Source: Paenibacillus glycanilyticus
GTDB lineage: Bacteria; Bacillota; Bacilli; Paenibacillales; Paenibacillaceae
Assembly (NCBI RefSeq): GCF_030161375.1
Contig: NZ_BSSQ01000005.1
Span: 299,735 to 363,734, forward strand
Reading direction: 5' to 3'
DNA length: 64,000 nt
The position numbers were made by a program, and so were the translations under genes. Numbering within the stretch: the stretch's first letter is position 1; each line of letters opens with the position of its first letter. Under the pieces are notes generated by a model. That model worked only from the letters and a program-made list of their open reading frames with translations, made no database searches and was not told the origin of the DNA. Below, one piece after another: positions 31,674 to 40,302 of this stretch.

Positions 31674-31703
31674 GAAAAAAACGAAAGACCCCGAAGGGTC
31701 TTT
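31674..31703 (-). terminator. Terminator of the CotF-like gene
   Basis: AAAGACCC (31684-31691) pairs with GGGTCTTT (31696-31703), followed leftwards by seven T residues. The hairpin includes part of the stop codon of the CotF-like gene. Confidence 0.88.
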
Positions 31704-32088
31704 ACATGTAAAAAGGCTGATGCGGCTGGTGCTGCTGAGGTTGCTGGTATTGTCCGTATTGCGGGAACGAAGGCTGCATGCCGCCCATGCGTTGCTGCAA
31801 ATACTGCGAAGTTTTTTGCTGCGTTTGCTGATATTCCTTCGTTTGCTTGTCGATTTCTTGGCGCAAAGCCGAGGAAGCCGTGCTGTACATATTATTCTGC
31901 TGCATAACTTGGAACAGATTCCCTTGCAGCTTAAGCGTGCTGTTTAAGAGCTGAGTGAACATTTGGCGTACTTCCGGGCAGGTAGACTCCGTAGCCGCCG
32001 TCGCATATTCGCGAACAACGCGCTTCAGATCGGACAATACCGTATAAGCCAAATCTTCATCCGGCAAATGATGCTGTTGTTGATACAT
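31702..32088 (-). CDS. Spore coat protein, CotF family
   Basis: 128 residues. Residues 8-95 are the helical CotF domain (LPDEDLAYTVLSDLKRVVREYA, read at residues 8-29, then LLNSTLKLQGNLFQVM and Tyr-rich QTKEYQQTQQKTSQYLQQR). The last 30 residues are Gln/Pro/Tyr/His-rich (QYGQYQQPQQHQPHQP), typical of coat proteins that are cross-linked. AAGGAGGA ribosome site. It pairs with the small gene 32115-32333, an arrangement like the yraD-yraG coat genes of B. subtilis. Expected to be made in the mother cell late in sporulation. Confidence 0.88.
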   Translation of the reverse strand: MYQQQHHLPDEDLAYTVLSDLKRVVREYATAATESTCPEVRQMFTQLLNSTLKLQGNLFQVMQQNNMYSTASSALRQEIDKQTKEYQQTQQKTSQYLQQRMGGMQPSFPQYGQYQQPQQHQPHQPFYM

Positions 32089-32114
32089 GGTTATTCCTCC
32101 TTGATGTCCAATCT

Positions 32115-32333
32115 TTATTGTGGCTGCGTAGGCGCCATATGCTGGTGCTGCTGCAAGGCTTGCATCAATGTTTGATAATGCTGCTGATGGGTTTGCAATT
32201 CAGCCATGCCGGCTTGTCTTAACTGCGGATTCATCGCAAGGGATCCAAGTAGTGCATTTTGTTTGATTAACAGATCTTCATTGGACAGCGAATCTGCAAT
32301 ATATTCGAGTTCCTTCGCGGTTAATGCTTGCAT
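32115..32333 (-). CDS. Small coat-associated protein
   Basis: About 72 residues, MQALTAKELEYIADSLSNED, then a helical middle (NALLGSLAMNPQLRQAG) and a Gln/His-rich tail (QALQQHQHMAPTQPQ). Start ATG 32333, 10 bases after AAGGAGA; the in-frame ATG at 32354 lies upstream of that ribosome site. The tail and its position 26 bases before a CotF-family gene suggest a spore coat partner, similar to the small members of the yraD-yraG group. Precise role unknown. Confidence 0.7.
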   Translation of the reverse strand: MQALTAKELEYIADSLSNEDLLIKQNALLGSLAMNPQLRQAGMAELQTHQQHYQTLMQALQQHQHMAPTQPQ

Positions 32334-32400
32334 CTTGTCATAACTCTCCTTCATGCCATGTTTATGGAAGCATACGTATTATGGGCGCAAATCCCATAAA

Positions 32401-33573
32401 TTATGTACTCGTATGAAGCTCCGATTTGGAGCGGATCTCCGATTCCTTGGTCAGCTTGCATTTTACCTCAATGCTCACATCTTCCGAACCAGGCTTCCAC
32501 CCCTCTCGTTCAAGACGCTTCCACCATTTGTTGTGATAACGGTATATCTCATGTCCCAGACCATACAGATCCGCATGCATAGCTACTCCTCTCAGATACG
32601 TATCCTCCAACTGTTTCTTTACATTCTGCTCCACTTCCGAAATAAGCTCCTGGTCCGTAAAATCCGTTGAGGCTTCCAGTAAATGTCCGGTCACATTAAC
32701 CTTCAGTTCAAATTGGGGTTGACCGTTTGCGCCCTTCACTTTGATCTTGGTGTTGGAAGAGTCTACGACAACCGATCCTTTTTTATCGTCTATACGAATA
32801 GGAACAAGCGATCTCTTAAAGGCGGCATTGGTCCAGGTTAAACCTTTGGATTTCTCTTTGGATAAATACCCGATTGGTTGTTTTTCGTTAAATAGGAATG
32901 TGCCGCCTATCGTTAAGAAATTTAGTTTCTTTTTATTATTCTCCCAATCATTAGACACCATGGAGAGCGATGGAAGAGCTACCGTCAAAGCAGGTTCATA
33001 TGCCCCTCGCACCAGTGTTTGCAGCGTCATTGGCTCCACATAACTGTTCTGGTCATTCTCGATATGAGGGGCATAGAGCGGGGTTGTTAACGGCGTTTTG
33101 TTGAATAACATATCCATCGTAAACAGGCTATTGATATCCGTCTTGGTACCAAACACCAGTGAATTAAACCGGGTCGAGCTCAGACGGTTGACGCTGTCGA
33201 TAATTTGTTCAATTTGACCAAAAGCGCGCTCATGAATAACGACGGATTTCAAATGATCGAGTGAAAGCTTGTATTGGGAGGAATCCATCAGGTTAAATAT
33301 GGCGGCAAGATTAGTGTCCCCTTCATGTTTTCCTACCCATATCGGACTCCCCGGCGGAGGCGCCGCATCTTGTTTGGCTAACACGCCAAACGAAATCATC
33401 TGGGCGTACACCACAAATTTATCGTCGACATAATCGATTCCAACGGCTGAAATATAACTGACATCCTGCAGATTGACTTCATCCCAACAGCCTCCGGTCA
33501 TTAGCATGGCACAGACAGCCAGACTTGCTTTGATTGTTTTGACATAGGTTTGAAACCGTCTATGCGAGGTCAT
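32401..33573 (-). CDS. Spore germination protein, Ger(x)C lipoprotein (GerAC type)
   Basis: C subunit of a nutrient germinant receptor in the spore inner membrane. About 390 residues. Signal peptide with lipobox LMTGGC near residue 28 of the chosen frame, then WDEVNLQDVSYISAVGIDY, the usual GerAC start. A long GerAC domain follows to the end, including DLYGLGHEIYRYHNKWW. The ATG at 33573 overlaps the GerAA stop (ATGA) and has AAGGGGAG upstream; an earlier in-frame start at 33639 is inside GerAA. Confidence 0.93.
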   Translation of the reverse strand: MTSHRRFQTYVKTIKASLAVCAMLMTGGCWDEVNLQDVSYISAVGIDYVDDKFVVYAQMISFGVLAKQDAAPPPGSPIWVGKHEGDTNLAAIFNLMDSSQYKLSLDHLKSVVIHERAFGQIEQIIDSVNRLSSTRFNSLVFGTKTDINSLFTMDMLFNKTPLTTPLYAPHIENDQNSYVEPMTLQTLVRGAYEPALTVALPSLSMVSNDWENNKKKLNFLTIGGTFLFNEKQPIGYLSKEKSKGLTWTNAAFKRSLVPIRIDDKKGSVVVDSSNTKIKVKGANGQPQFELKVNVTGHLLEASTDFTDQELISEVEQNVKKQLEDTYLRGVAMHADLYGLGHEIYRYHNKWWKRLEREGWKPGSEDVSIEVKCKLTKESEIRSKSELHTST

Positions 33574-35075
33574 GGTTTCTCCCCTTTCGCTCTGGATTTC
33601 CATGGTTTTTGAATAAAGGCTGTTACGAGTTCTCTCCATTTGATCGGAGCAAGCGGCTGCATATAATGCTGGTTAAACGTCTCCAGCGAACACATATAGA
33701 TCAGAATGATAAACACGCCTGCAAAAAAACCGAATATTCCGAAGATCGAAGATAGGATTAATACGAAAAACCTTAATATGCTCACGGTCCCGCTCAAGGT
33801 CTGGTTGACGAGCGTAAACGTCGCTACGGCCGTGATCGCCGCTGCTACAAGCATGGTTGGAGAGGTGATCCCCGCCCGGATGGCCGCATCGCCAATAATA
33901 AGCCCCCCTACGACAGACACCGTCTGGCCAACTGGTCTTGGGAGCCTGACGCCCGCTTCCCGAAACAATTCAAACATCATCATCATAAGGAACATTTCCA
34001 TCGTTGCCGATATAGGTAGTCCAACCCTGGAATTTGTGACCGTAGCAAGCAGCGTAAACGGAATTTGATCGGTATTGTAAGCCGATAACGCAACCCAAAA
34101 ACCGGGCAGACAAATGGCCAGAACAAAACCCGCAAAGCGGAGCAGCCGCTCAAGCGTTACAAAATAAAAAGGAAGATGGGCATCCTCCGGCGATTTGACG
34201 AGCAGAGTAAAATTGCCAGGAAGAATGATGACAGACGGATTGCCATCAACGACTAAACATACTCTGCCTTTCATCAAAGCTTGAACCACATAGTCGGGGC
34301 GACCGATGTAATCAACAAGCGGAAACAAGCTGTTTGGTCTGTCCGACACCAATTCTTCCAACTCCGATGAACTGTACAGCGCTTCGATGTGAATAGCATG
34401 AAGCCTTTTTCTCGTCTCGTTGACCAATGCGCGATCCGCTTTACCCCGCATGAACATCATGGAGATTTCCGTTTGTGATTCGGAACCTATTTTCAAATAC
34501 TCCACCTGCAAATCCGGTGTCCGAAGACGTCTGCGAATAAGTGCGATATTGGTGGATAAGCCTTCTACAAACCCGTCCCGAGGCCCCTTAATCGAAAGCT
34601 CCATTGTAGATTCTTCCGGCTGGCGCCCAGGAATGCTCGCGATATCGAAGATATAAACCGATCTCGTAGCTTCGTCAACCGTTATGACGCTGCCCGAATA
34701 AAGACTCGAGAACAAGTAGGCAACTTCTCGCTCGTTATCGAGAGATAGACGCGCGCCAAACGAGCAACCTTTCTTGTACCGGTCGCCTTTTTCCATGATG
34801 ACGGATTCCTGTTTATGGTCTGCCTGTTCAAGACCGCCGGCATCTTTATTTAAATCCTCGGCCAGCTTGTCCATCTGGGGCAATAAAGCAATAAACACCG
34901 TCTGCATATCGACCATGCCGCTGCACATGAGAATGCGAAAAGCGCGTTTGGGCTCTTCTTTGCCAACATTAATCGTTTGGATAATGACATCGCCGGAACC
35001 GTCCAGTTCATCGTAAATCCTATCCAGACGGTCCCGATGCCGATTACGCTCCTCGGTTTCCGTTCTTTGACTCAT
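33570..35075 (-). CDS. Spore germination protein, GerA family (GerAA type)
   Basis: A subunit of a germinant receptor, thought to form the ion-conducting core. 501 residues: an N-terminal soluble half with two domains (about 30-290), then 4-6 membrane segments (LPFYFVTLERLLRFAGFVL region, MEMFLMMMMFELFREAGVRLP around residue 370, and the GIFGFFAGVFIILIYMCSL end). The PR(P/V)GQ(T/A)VSVVGGLIIG motif is a family hallmark. ATG 35075 behind AAGGAGG; it overlaps the GerAB end by 32 bases. The receptor ligand cannot be inferred. Confidence 0.95.
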   Translation of the reverse strand: MSQRTETEERNRHRDRLDRIYDELDGSGDVIIQTINVGKEEPKRAFRILMCSGMVDMQTVFIALLPQMDKLAEDLNKDAGGLEQADHKQESVIMEKGDRYKKGCSFGARLSLDNEREVAYLFSSLYSGSVITVDEATRSVYIFDIASIPGRQPEESTMELSIKGPRDGFVEGLSTNIALIRRRLRTPDLQVEYLKIGSESQTEISMMFMRGKADRALVNETRKRLHAIHIEALYSSSELEELVSDRPNSLFPLVDYIGRPDYVVQALMKGRVCLVVDGNPSVIILPGNFTLLVKSPEDAHLPFYFVTLERLLRFAGFVLAICLPGFWVALSAYNTDQIPFTLLATVTNSRVGLPISATMEMFLMMMMFELFREAGVRLPRPVGQTVSVVGGLIIGDAAIRAGITSPTMLVAAAITAVATFTLVNQTLSGTVSILRFFVLILSSIFGIFGFFAGVFIILIYMCSLETFNQHYMQPLAPIKWRELVTAFIQKPWKSRAKGEKP

Positions 35076-36198
35076 TACGATAACCTCCTTCTGCATTCGG
35101 CTTGTCTGCGTTCGTAGACTTGCGGAATGAAAGTAACCATACAATCAACAGAACTACTCCAAACAAGATCCAAGCCGACATAAAATAAGCATGCATTAAG
35201 ATCATGTACCAATTCATGTGCATAAGGACCAACAAGCTTATAGATGCCAAAATGACAACCGTGATCATCATACCGATCCATTTCCGCCGGATCTTTTGGA
35301 ACGGACCATAAATGGATAGGAGATAAAGCGGCAGAGAGATTCGTACAAGAGCACCCGATAACCATTGAAACACAGCAAAGAAATCAACGTGTTCGAAATA
35401 TTTACCGATTCTAACCAAACGCCATTGCGAATACGCCGGGTAACGCATGTAACTTGCCTCCTCTGGCCCGAACAAAGTGATCGCTCCGATCGTTGGTCCC
35501 ATGGTCAAGAGCATAAGCATAAGAGTCAGCAGGATTAAATGCCATTTCTTGAAGCTCTTTTTCATCTCATGCTGGACTAACAGCAGGAAGGATAGCTCCA
35601 TAAATGCGCTGAGCGAATAAACAGCCCCCTTGAATACCGGATACATTCCCCCTTCTAACAAGGGAAGCAAATAGTGGTAGTCTTTGACCGGCATATTAGC
35701 CGACATAACGAAATCGCCTAATACAACGACAAGAGGAAGCAAAATACAGGATACATAGGTAATTGTACGCAGCCCATTCATCGCGGCAAACATGCAAATC
35801 ACGCAAAAGACCAATAAGACCATAAACTGAGGGGTCCGCGGCAAATACGTGGTTGATGTCCAGGCAACAACGTCCACTAAGGCCCCAAAAGCAACAAACA
35901 GAAGAGACAAATTAACAATTGCGAGAAGCAGCCATACGAAAAATGTTGGAACCTTCTGTTGTCTCAACCACTGGTCAAAGCGGACTCTATTCATCTTGTG
36001 CATGACCCGCTGCAACGGGAACGCAGCAACTGGAAGCGCAATAATAAGAGCAACCGGCACGCATAACCAAGCATCTCTCTTGGCTTCGGCTAGCAGCAGC
36101 GGTACAACTATGACATGATTCACAAGCCCTACAGTAAGCAAAGTCATCATCACGATTGGCCATAAACCGATAGGCTTGGCAGGAAGCTGCACGGACAT
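35044..36198 (-). CDS. Spore germination permease (GerAB type)
   Basis: 384 residues with ten predicted membrane helices, an APC-superfamily amino acid permease fold that binds the germinant in GerAB. Hydrophobic stretches run from IVMMTLLTVGLVNHVIVV to ILFGVVLLIVWLLSF. ATG after AAGGTGGTGA. It is the first gene of the operon; the order AB-AA-AC differs from the AA-AB-AC of classic gerA, as in some other receptor operons. Confidence 0.92.
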   Translation of the reverse strand: MSVQLPAKPIGLWPIVMMTLLTVGLVNHVIVVPLLLAEAKRDAWLCVPVALIIALPVAAFPLQRVMHKMNRVRFDQWLRQQKVPTFFVWLLLAIVNLSLLFVAFGALVDVVAWTSTTYLPRTPQFMVLLVFCVICMFAAMNGLRTITYVSCILLPLVVVLGDFVMSANMPVKDYHYLLPLLEGGMYPVFKGAVYSLSAFMELSFLLLVQHEMKKSFKKWHLILLTLMLMLLTMGPTIGAITLFGPEEASYMRYPAYSQWRLVRIGKYFEHVDFFAVFQWLSGALVRISLPLYLLSIYGPFQKIRRKWIGMMITVVILASISLLVLMHMNWYMILMHAYFMSAWILFGVVLLIVWLLSFRKSTNADKPNAEGGYRNESKNGNRGA

Positions 36199-36259
36199 TC
36201 ACCACCTTCGCTTCCAGCATTCCCCTAAGCAAGGAAAGTGATGCATATTTCCCCGCATG

Positions 36260-36310
36260 CAAATAGCCCTTTGACTGGCTGAGGCAATCAAAAGGGCTGT
36301 TTGTTTTTTA
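36260..36310. terminator. Hairpin after the Sm-like coat gene
   Basis: CAAATAGCCCTTTGA (36260-36274) pairs with 36288-36303. The T-run (six) is on the plus-strand side, so it is a better terminator rightwards; for the leftward gene at 36308 the T-rich side is weak. Confidence 0.55.
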
Positions 36311-36973
36311 AGGCAAATGAATCGTTTTGACATGATCGTAATGGATAAATACCGATGATCCGCTTGCATCTGCTAGCTCCAGCAAGTTAAGATCGACATT
36401 TTTGAGTACTCCTGTTTTTCTTGGATTCTCCCCTAAATCAAGCACGACGAATTGTCCGATATGCTTGCGCAACTGCTGATCAAAGGTTCGGGCAAGGGTT
36501 AACGGCGTTGGCTTTAACGGGAATTGCTCCGAAGAAAGCGAATAAGGCGTGACATTGGCATTGTAGGGAACGAGATATTTCAAATGCCTCATCGAAATCA
36601 TAACGGAATGGTAAATTGGCGAGTAGAAAACAAAGAAATCATTCATTACCGCTGTCACATAACCATGTATGGACTGATTGCCCGTAATATAGATTTCCGA
36701 GAACATGCCTTTTGCGTTTAATAGAATTTTACGGAAAGAAATAGAGTCATTATACGGTTCAAAAGGCAACTCCGGCGTACCGCTATAGGTTTGTTCTTCA
36801 TCTTGCACGATTCTCAGTTGCTGCAAATGGATTAAAGGGACATAGAAAAATTGGATGCCGTTATACAACACGAGAATATCCTGGCCAAAATCAATAAGCT
36901 TGCCTCTAATGCCCGCCCTGCCCGAGATAACGAGTTCAACCTGCGAATCCAGGAGTGGATGTTGGTTCTTCAA
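36308..36973 (-). CDS. Coat-type protein with three CotB-like (Sm-like) repeats
   Basis: 221 residues from a TTG at 36973, placed 8 bases after AAAAGGAGG; an upstream in-frame TTG at 37024 has no ribosome site. Three similar 50-residue units can be read: ELVISGRAGIRGKLIDFGQD..VPLIHLQQLRIV, EIYITGNQSIHGYVTAVMND..MRHLKYLV and FVVLDLGENPRKTGVLKNVD..YDHVKTIHLP. This strand pattern (G+L/V..D...L....Y..L/H+K.I) matches the repeats of the CotB protein encoded next door. I infer a spore coat component, with a repeat count of three versus two in the neighbouring CotB. Confidence 0.72.
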   Translation of the reverse strand: MKNQHPLLDSQVELVISGRAGIRGKLIDFGQDILVLYNGIQFFYVPLIHLQQLRIVQDEEQTYSGTPELPFEPYNDSISFRKILLNAKGMFSEIYITGNQSIHGYVTAVMNDFFVFYSPIYHSVMISMRHLKYLVPYNANVTPYSLSSEQFPLKPTPLTLARTFDQQLRKHIGQFVVLDLGENPRKTGVLKNVDLNLLELADASGSSVFIHYDHVKTIHLP

Positions 36974-37012
36974 CTGCTCGACCTCCTTTTCAAAAAGCTC
37001 CATCTTAGTAAG

Positions 37013-37046
37013 GATGCCGGGCAAGAAAGATTCATGCCCGGCATCT
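37013..37046 (-). terminator. Hairpin between cotB and the next coat gene
   Basis: GATGCCGGGCA / TGCCCGGCATC form an 11-bp stem with an 11-base loop just past the cotB stop. No T-run follows, so partial read-through into the next coat gene is likely. Confidence 0.6.
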
Positions 37047-37051
37047 ATCGA

Positions 37052-37783
37052 TTAGCCTTTTTTCGAGCGGTTGCTGCCACCTGATTTTTTGGATTTATTG
37101 CCTGTTGTTGTTGTTTGTTGAGCTTGAGCACCGGATTTGTTGCCTGATTTGTTGCCTGATTTGTTGTTCTTGTTACCGCCCGATTGGCCGCCTTGATTAC
37201 CGGATTTGTTGTTGTTTTTGTTGCCGCCGGATTGGTTTGTGCCGCCAGTTTTGTTGCCGCAAGATTTGCCGCCAAGTTTTTTAATGGTTTTGATGTGGTC
37301 GATCAGAATATAAACAATTTCACGTCCTACAACGACAAGCGCCGTGTTTCCTTGTACGTCTGCGAGGAAGCCTTCAACTTTCTCCGGACCGCCCCAGTTG
37401 ATTTGCACGAATTCTTGTTTCAGAGCTTTTACAACGCCTTTGAAGTTGTCTGCGTTGATGAAATCAGCGCCATGACCGCCGCTCTTGCAAGTAGATAGTC
37501 CAGTCACGCTTTTAACATGACTCAGATCAACATAAACAACGCCATCTTTTGTAGAAAGTACTAGATAATCGCTTTTTACTGCAAGCAATCTGCCTTCCAA
37601 AGATTCCGGACCGCCACGGTTGATTCTAACAAGTTCACCTACCAGATTTTTAAGCTCAGTGTTGCCGGATCCTGTGTTACCGTTGTTACCGTTGTTACCG
37701 TTGTGTCCGTTGCTTCCGTTGGTTTTGTGGCAGTTGTGGCTCTTGTGGCTGTTGTTCCCTTGTTGCCAATTGCATCCGTACAT
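37052..37783 (-). CDS. cotB: Spore coat protein CotB homologue
   Basis: 243 residues from ATG 37783 (GGAGGG upstream). After an Asn/Gly/His-rich stretch come two CotB repeats: VRINRGGPESLEGRLLAVKS..DLSHVKSVTGL and VQINWGGPEKVEGFLADVQG..IDHIKTIKKL; the RGGPES..G+L.AVKSDY core is that of B. subtilis CotB. The last 75 residues are Lys/Ser/Gly/Asn repeats (NKSGNKSGNKSG, KKSGGSNRSKKG) in place of the Ser/Lys-rich tail. In Bacillus that tail is phosphorylated by the kinase CotH, encoded divergently here 315 bases away. Expected outer-coat structural protein. Confidence 0.9.
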   Translation of the reverse strand: MYGCNWQQGNNSHKSHNCHKTNGSNGHNGNNGNNGNTGSGNTELKNLVGELVRINRGGPESLEGRLLAVKSDYLVLSTKDGVVYVDLSHVKSVTGLSTCKSGGHGADFINADNFKGVVKALKQEFVQINWGGPEKVEGFLADVQGNTALVVVGREIVYILIDHIKTIKKLGGKSCGNKTGGTNQSGGNKNNNKSGNQGGQSGGNKNNKSGNKSGNKSGAQAQQTTTTGNKSKKSGGSNRSKKG

Positions 37784-38098
37784 GTAATAAATCCCTCCGA
37801 TGATTCTCTTAATAGATTTACAACCGTGCCATCCAATTGACATTCTACCGCTAATAGGCTGATCTACTTGGTGATTCACTTACTAGTCATCTACCATTGG
37901 TGACGGTTTGTAATATATCTATATGTAACCCGTATATGAGAGGTACTAGATTAGTAACTATTTATCTGGACAATAGATAAGAAATGATCAAAATGATGAC
38001 TAAATGGTGTCATCCGCCCCCATTGCCGAATAGGGTAAATAAGCACAGAAGCCTATCGGTCGCGGTAGGCTTCGACTTGAGTCTAAGGGGTGAGGCCC
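37784..38098. other. Divergent control region between cotB and cotH
   Basis: 315 bases without a gene. AT-rich near cotB. An 8-bp hairpin (GAAGCCTA 38048-38055 / TAGGCTTC 38066-38073) lies just before the cotH ribosome site. Late-sporulation promoters are expected here, but I could not pick a convincing sigma-K type match. Confidence 0.5.
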
Positions 38099-39163
38099 GT
38101 GGCACAACTGCCAACTCGAAAAATTGACATTGACGAGGATGATCTGAGGGATCTGAAAAACAATCCTTGGAGCAAATCGTTTAAGCCCATCACGATTGCC
38201 ATTGATGGCAAAGATTATTCGGGGACTTGCGGCATTCGGGGCGGCCATACGCGCAATTACAATAAGAAATCGTTTGAAATCCGTCTTGACGGGGGCAAAA
38301 CGCTGCACTGGAACGCCGAGTTTGATGATCCGTCCATGATCCGCAACGCTTTGTCTTTTCAGTTTTTTAACGGGATTGGGGTACCGTCTCCGGATACTCA
38401 ACATATCTCCGTTGAGATCAATGGCTATCCGCAAGGAGTGTATCTTGAGATTGAAGCCGTAGATAAACGTTTCTTCAAAAAGAGAGGAATAGGCTATAAT
38501 TCCCTGATCTATGCCGTCAATGACAACGCGGACTTTAGCTTGGTTGATCAGAGCACCAGTATAAAGAAAAACTCCTTGTTCGACGGTTACGAGTTGGTTA
38601 CGGGACAAACGAATACCAAATACCGTCTCGTCCGGTTCATCCGCAACATCAATACGCTCCGTGCCAAGCAGCTAAACGTCTACGCAGCTAAACGACTGGA
38701 TATTAACCAGTATTTATTATGGCTTGCAGGTGCGGTTCTGACCGGGAATTATGACGGATTTGATCAGAACTATGCTCTGTACGAGCACAAAAAAACGAGC
38801 AAATACAGAATTATTCCTTGGGATTACGAAGGAACCTGGGGAAGGAACTGCTACGGCAAGCCTTGCGGCAGTGACTTGGTCCGGCTGGAAGGCTACAATA
38901 AACTAACCAGCAAGCTGTTCACTTATTCTTCTTGCCGCTTGCGATATCGCCGCATTATGCAAAACTTATTAAAGACTGCCTTTACCGTCGAACGGATCGA
39001 TCCTATAATTAGCCAACTTTACAAAGAGATTACGCCGGCGATCCGCGACGATTTCACCCGCAAAAGCAGTTATGATACGTTCCTCGATGAGCCGTCTTTC
39101 ATCCTTGACTATATTCGCGAACGCCGCGGTCTAATAAAAGAAGCCCTAAAAGCTTGGAAATAA
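38099..39163 (+). CDS. cotH: Spore coat protein kinase CotH
   Basis: About 355 residues. CotH is an atypical Ser/Thr kinase that phosphorylates CotB and CotG and directs coat assembly. Readable features: NYNKKSFEIRLDGGK (Lys-rich ATP side), EINGYPQGVYLEIEAVD, GNYDGFDQNYALYEHK and IIPWDYEGTWGRN with the metal-binding Asp. GTG 38099 lies 8 bases after AAGGGG; an in-frame GTG at 38090 overlaps it. Divergent from cotB, reproducing the cotB-cotH neighbourhood of Bacillus but without a visible cotG. Confidence 0.93.
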   Translation: MAQLPTRKIDIDEDDLRDLKNNPWSKSFKPITIAIDGKDYSGTCGIRGGHTRNYNKKSFEIRLDGGKTLHWNAEFDDPSMIRNALSFQFFNGIGVPSPDTQHISVEINGYPQGVYLEIEAVDKRFFKKRGIGYNSLIYAVNDNADFSLVDQSTSIKKNSLFDGYELVTGQTNTKYRLVRFIRNINTLRAKQLNVYAAKRLDINQYLLWLAGAVLTGNYDGFDQNYALYEHKKTSKYRIIPWDYEGTWGRNCYGKPCGSDLVRLEGYNKLTSKLFTYSSCRLRYRRIMQNLLKTAFTVERIDPIISQLYKEITPAIRDDFTRKSSYDTFLDEPSFILDYIRERRGLIKEALKAWK

Positions 39164-39178
39164 GCTTTTAGGGCTTTC
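39141..39178. terminator. Terminator of cotH and cysK
   Basis: AAGCCCTAAAAGCTT (39141-39155) and its exact complement 39162-39176, overlapping the cotH stop. T-runs are short on both sides. Confidence 0.8.
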
Positions 39179-39183
39179 TCATT

Positions 39184-40101
39184 CTAAAATATATTCATGC
39201 TCAAGTACCTCTCGCCGGTATCGGGAGCAATGCAGAGCACGCGTTTGCCCGGTCCGAGTTTCTTCGCAACTTGCATCGCCGCCCATACTGAAGCGCCGGA
39301 TGAAGGTCCCAGCAGCAAACCTTCCAGCCGTGCAAGATCCCTCATCGTATTTAAGGCATCTTCATCGGCAACCTGAATGATCTCATCGTAAACCGCCGTA
39401 TTCAGAATGGCAGGAACAAACCCGGGGCTTGTGCCGACCAGCTTGTGCGGTCCGGGCTGTCCTCCCGACAGGACCGGCGACCCGGCAGGTTCAACAACTG
39501 CAATATGTATATGAGGTAATGACGCTTTAAGCGTTTCGCCGGTTCCGGTAATGGTGCCTCCCGTCCCTGCCGTCGCTACAAAGGCATCAAGCTTGCCTTC
39601 GGTCTGCCGCAAAATTTCCAAAGCCGTTGTCGTGCGGTGGATATCCGGATTGGCATGATTCTCAAATTGATTCGGGATAAAACTTCCCGGAATTTGTGCC
39701 TGGAGCTCCAATGCTTTGCTGATGGCACCGGGCATTCTTTCGGCAGCGGGCGTAAGAACCACTTCCGCCCCGTATGCCTGCAGCAGCTTGATCCGTTCCG
39801 CCGACATATTGTCGGGCATAATCAGAATAAGCTTATACCCCTTGGCAGCGGCATTCATCGCTAGACCAATTCCGGTGTTGCCGCTTGTAGGTTCGATGAT
39901 CGTGCAGCCCGGTGCGATCAGGCCGCCTTGCTCGGCGGCATGGATAAGAGCGGATGCGGCACGGTCTTTCACGCTGCCGCTTGGGTTGAACTTCTCGAGC
40001 TTCACTAATACGTCTGCACTGTTTTCTTGGACGAGCCGATTAAGCTTAATCACGGGCGTATCGCCTATAAGTTCTGTAATGGAGGATACAATTTGTGGCA
40101 T
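39184..40101 (-). CDS. cysK: Cysteine synthase (O-acetylserine sulfhydrylase)
   Basis: Forms cysteine from O-acetylserine and sulfide with PLP. 305 residues, normal length. IGDTPVIKLNRL start, KFNPSGSVKDRAA with the Schiff-base Lys, EPTSGNTGIGLA substrate loop, TAGTGGTITGTG phosphate-binding loop and LGPSSGAS near the end. AAGGAGA ribosome site. It is a single gene, converging on cotH. It could alternatively be a CysM-like paralogue, but the motifs are those of CysK. Confidence 0.93.
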   Translation of the reverse strand: MPQIVSSITELIGDTPVIKLNRLVQENSADVLVKLEKFNPSGSVKDRAASALIHAAEQGGLIAPGCTIIEPTSGNTGIGLAMNAAAKGYKLILIMPDNMSAERIKLLQAYGAEVVLTPAAERMPGAISKALELQAQIPGSFIPNQFENHANPDIHRTTTALEILRQTEGKLDAFVATAGTGGTITGTGETLKASLPHIHIAVVEPAGSPVLSGGQPGPHKLVGTSPGFVPAILNTAVYDEIIQVADEDALNTMRDLARLEGLLLGPSSGASVWAAMQVAKKLGPGKRVLCIAPDTGERYLSMNIF

Positions 40102-40157
40102 AAATTCTCCTTTTCGTGATAGTTTCCAGTCGATCCCCTGAGCCCCGAGCTACACGA

Positions 40158-40268
40158 GTCTATCTTGATTCCGATCGCTGTTGTCCCCGAATTTCTTTGA
40201 TTTGATTCCGCTAAGCGGATGAAACTCGGGGACAAAGGCGAACACTACGTTTCTCCATCAAGATAGAC
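40158..40268. repeat. Dispersed palindromic element, copy D
   Basis: 111 bp. Outer arms GTCTATCTTGAT (40158-40169) and its complement (40257-40268), conserved strips CCGATCGCTGTTG and CAAAGGCGAACACTACG, middle arms TTGTCCCCGA / TCGGGGACAA and apical TCCGC-TA-AGCGGA. Confidence 0.82.
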
Positions 40269-40302
40269 CCGCTCCGCGCTCTCGGACGACTGAAAAAAAC
40301 AC

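Noticed and set aside
37784..38098. A sigma-K promoter for cotB or cotH
   Set aside because: Several CATA-like strings occur, but none has both the -35 AC and a full CATAnnnTA at the right distance, so I did not annotate one.
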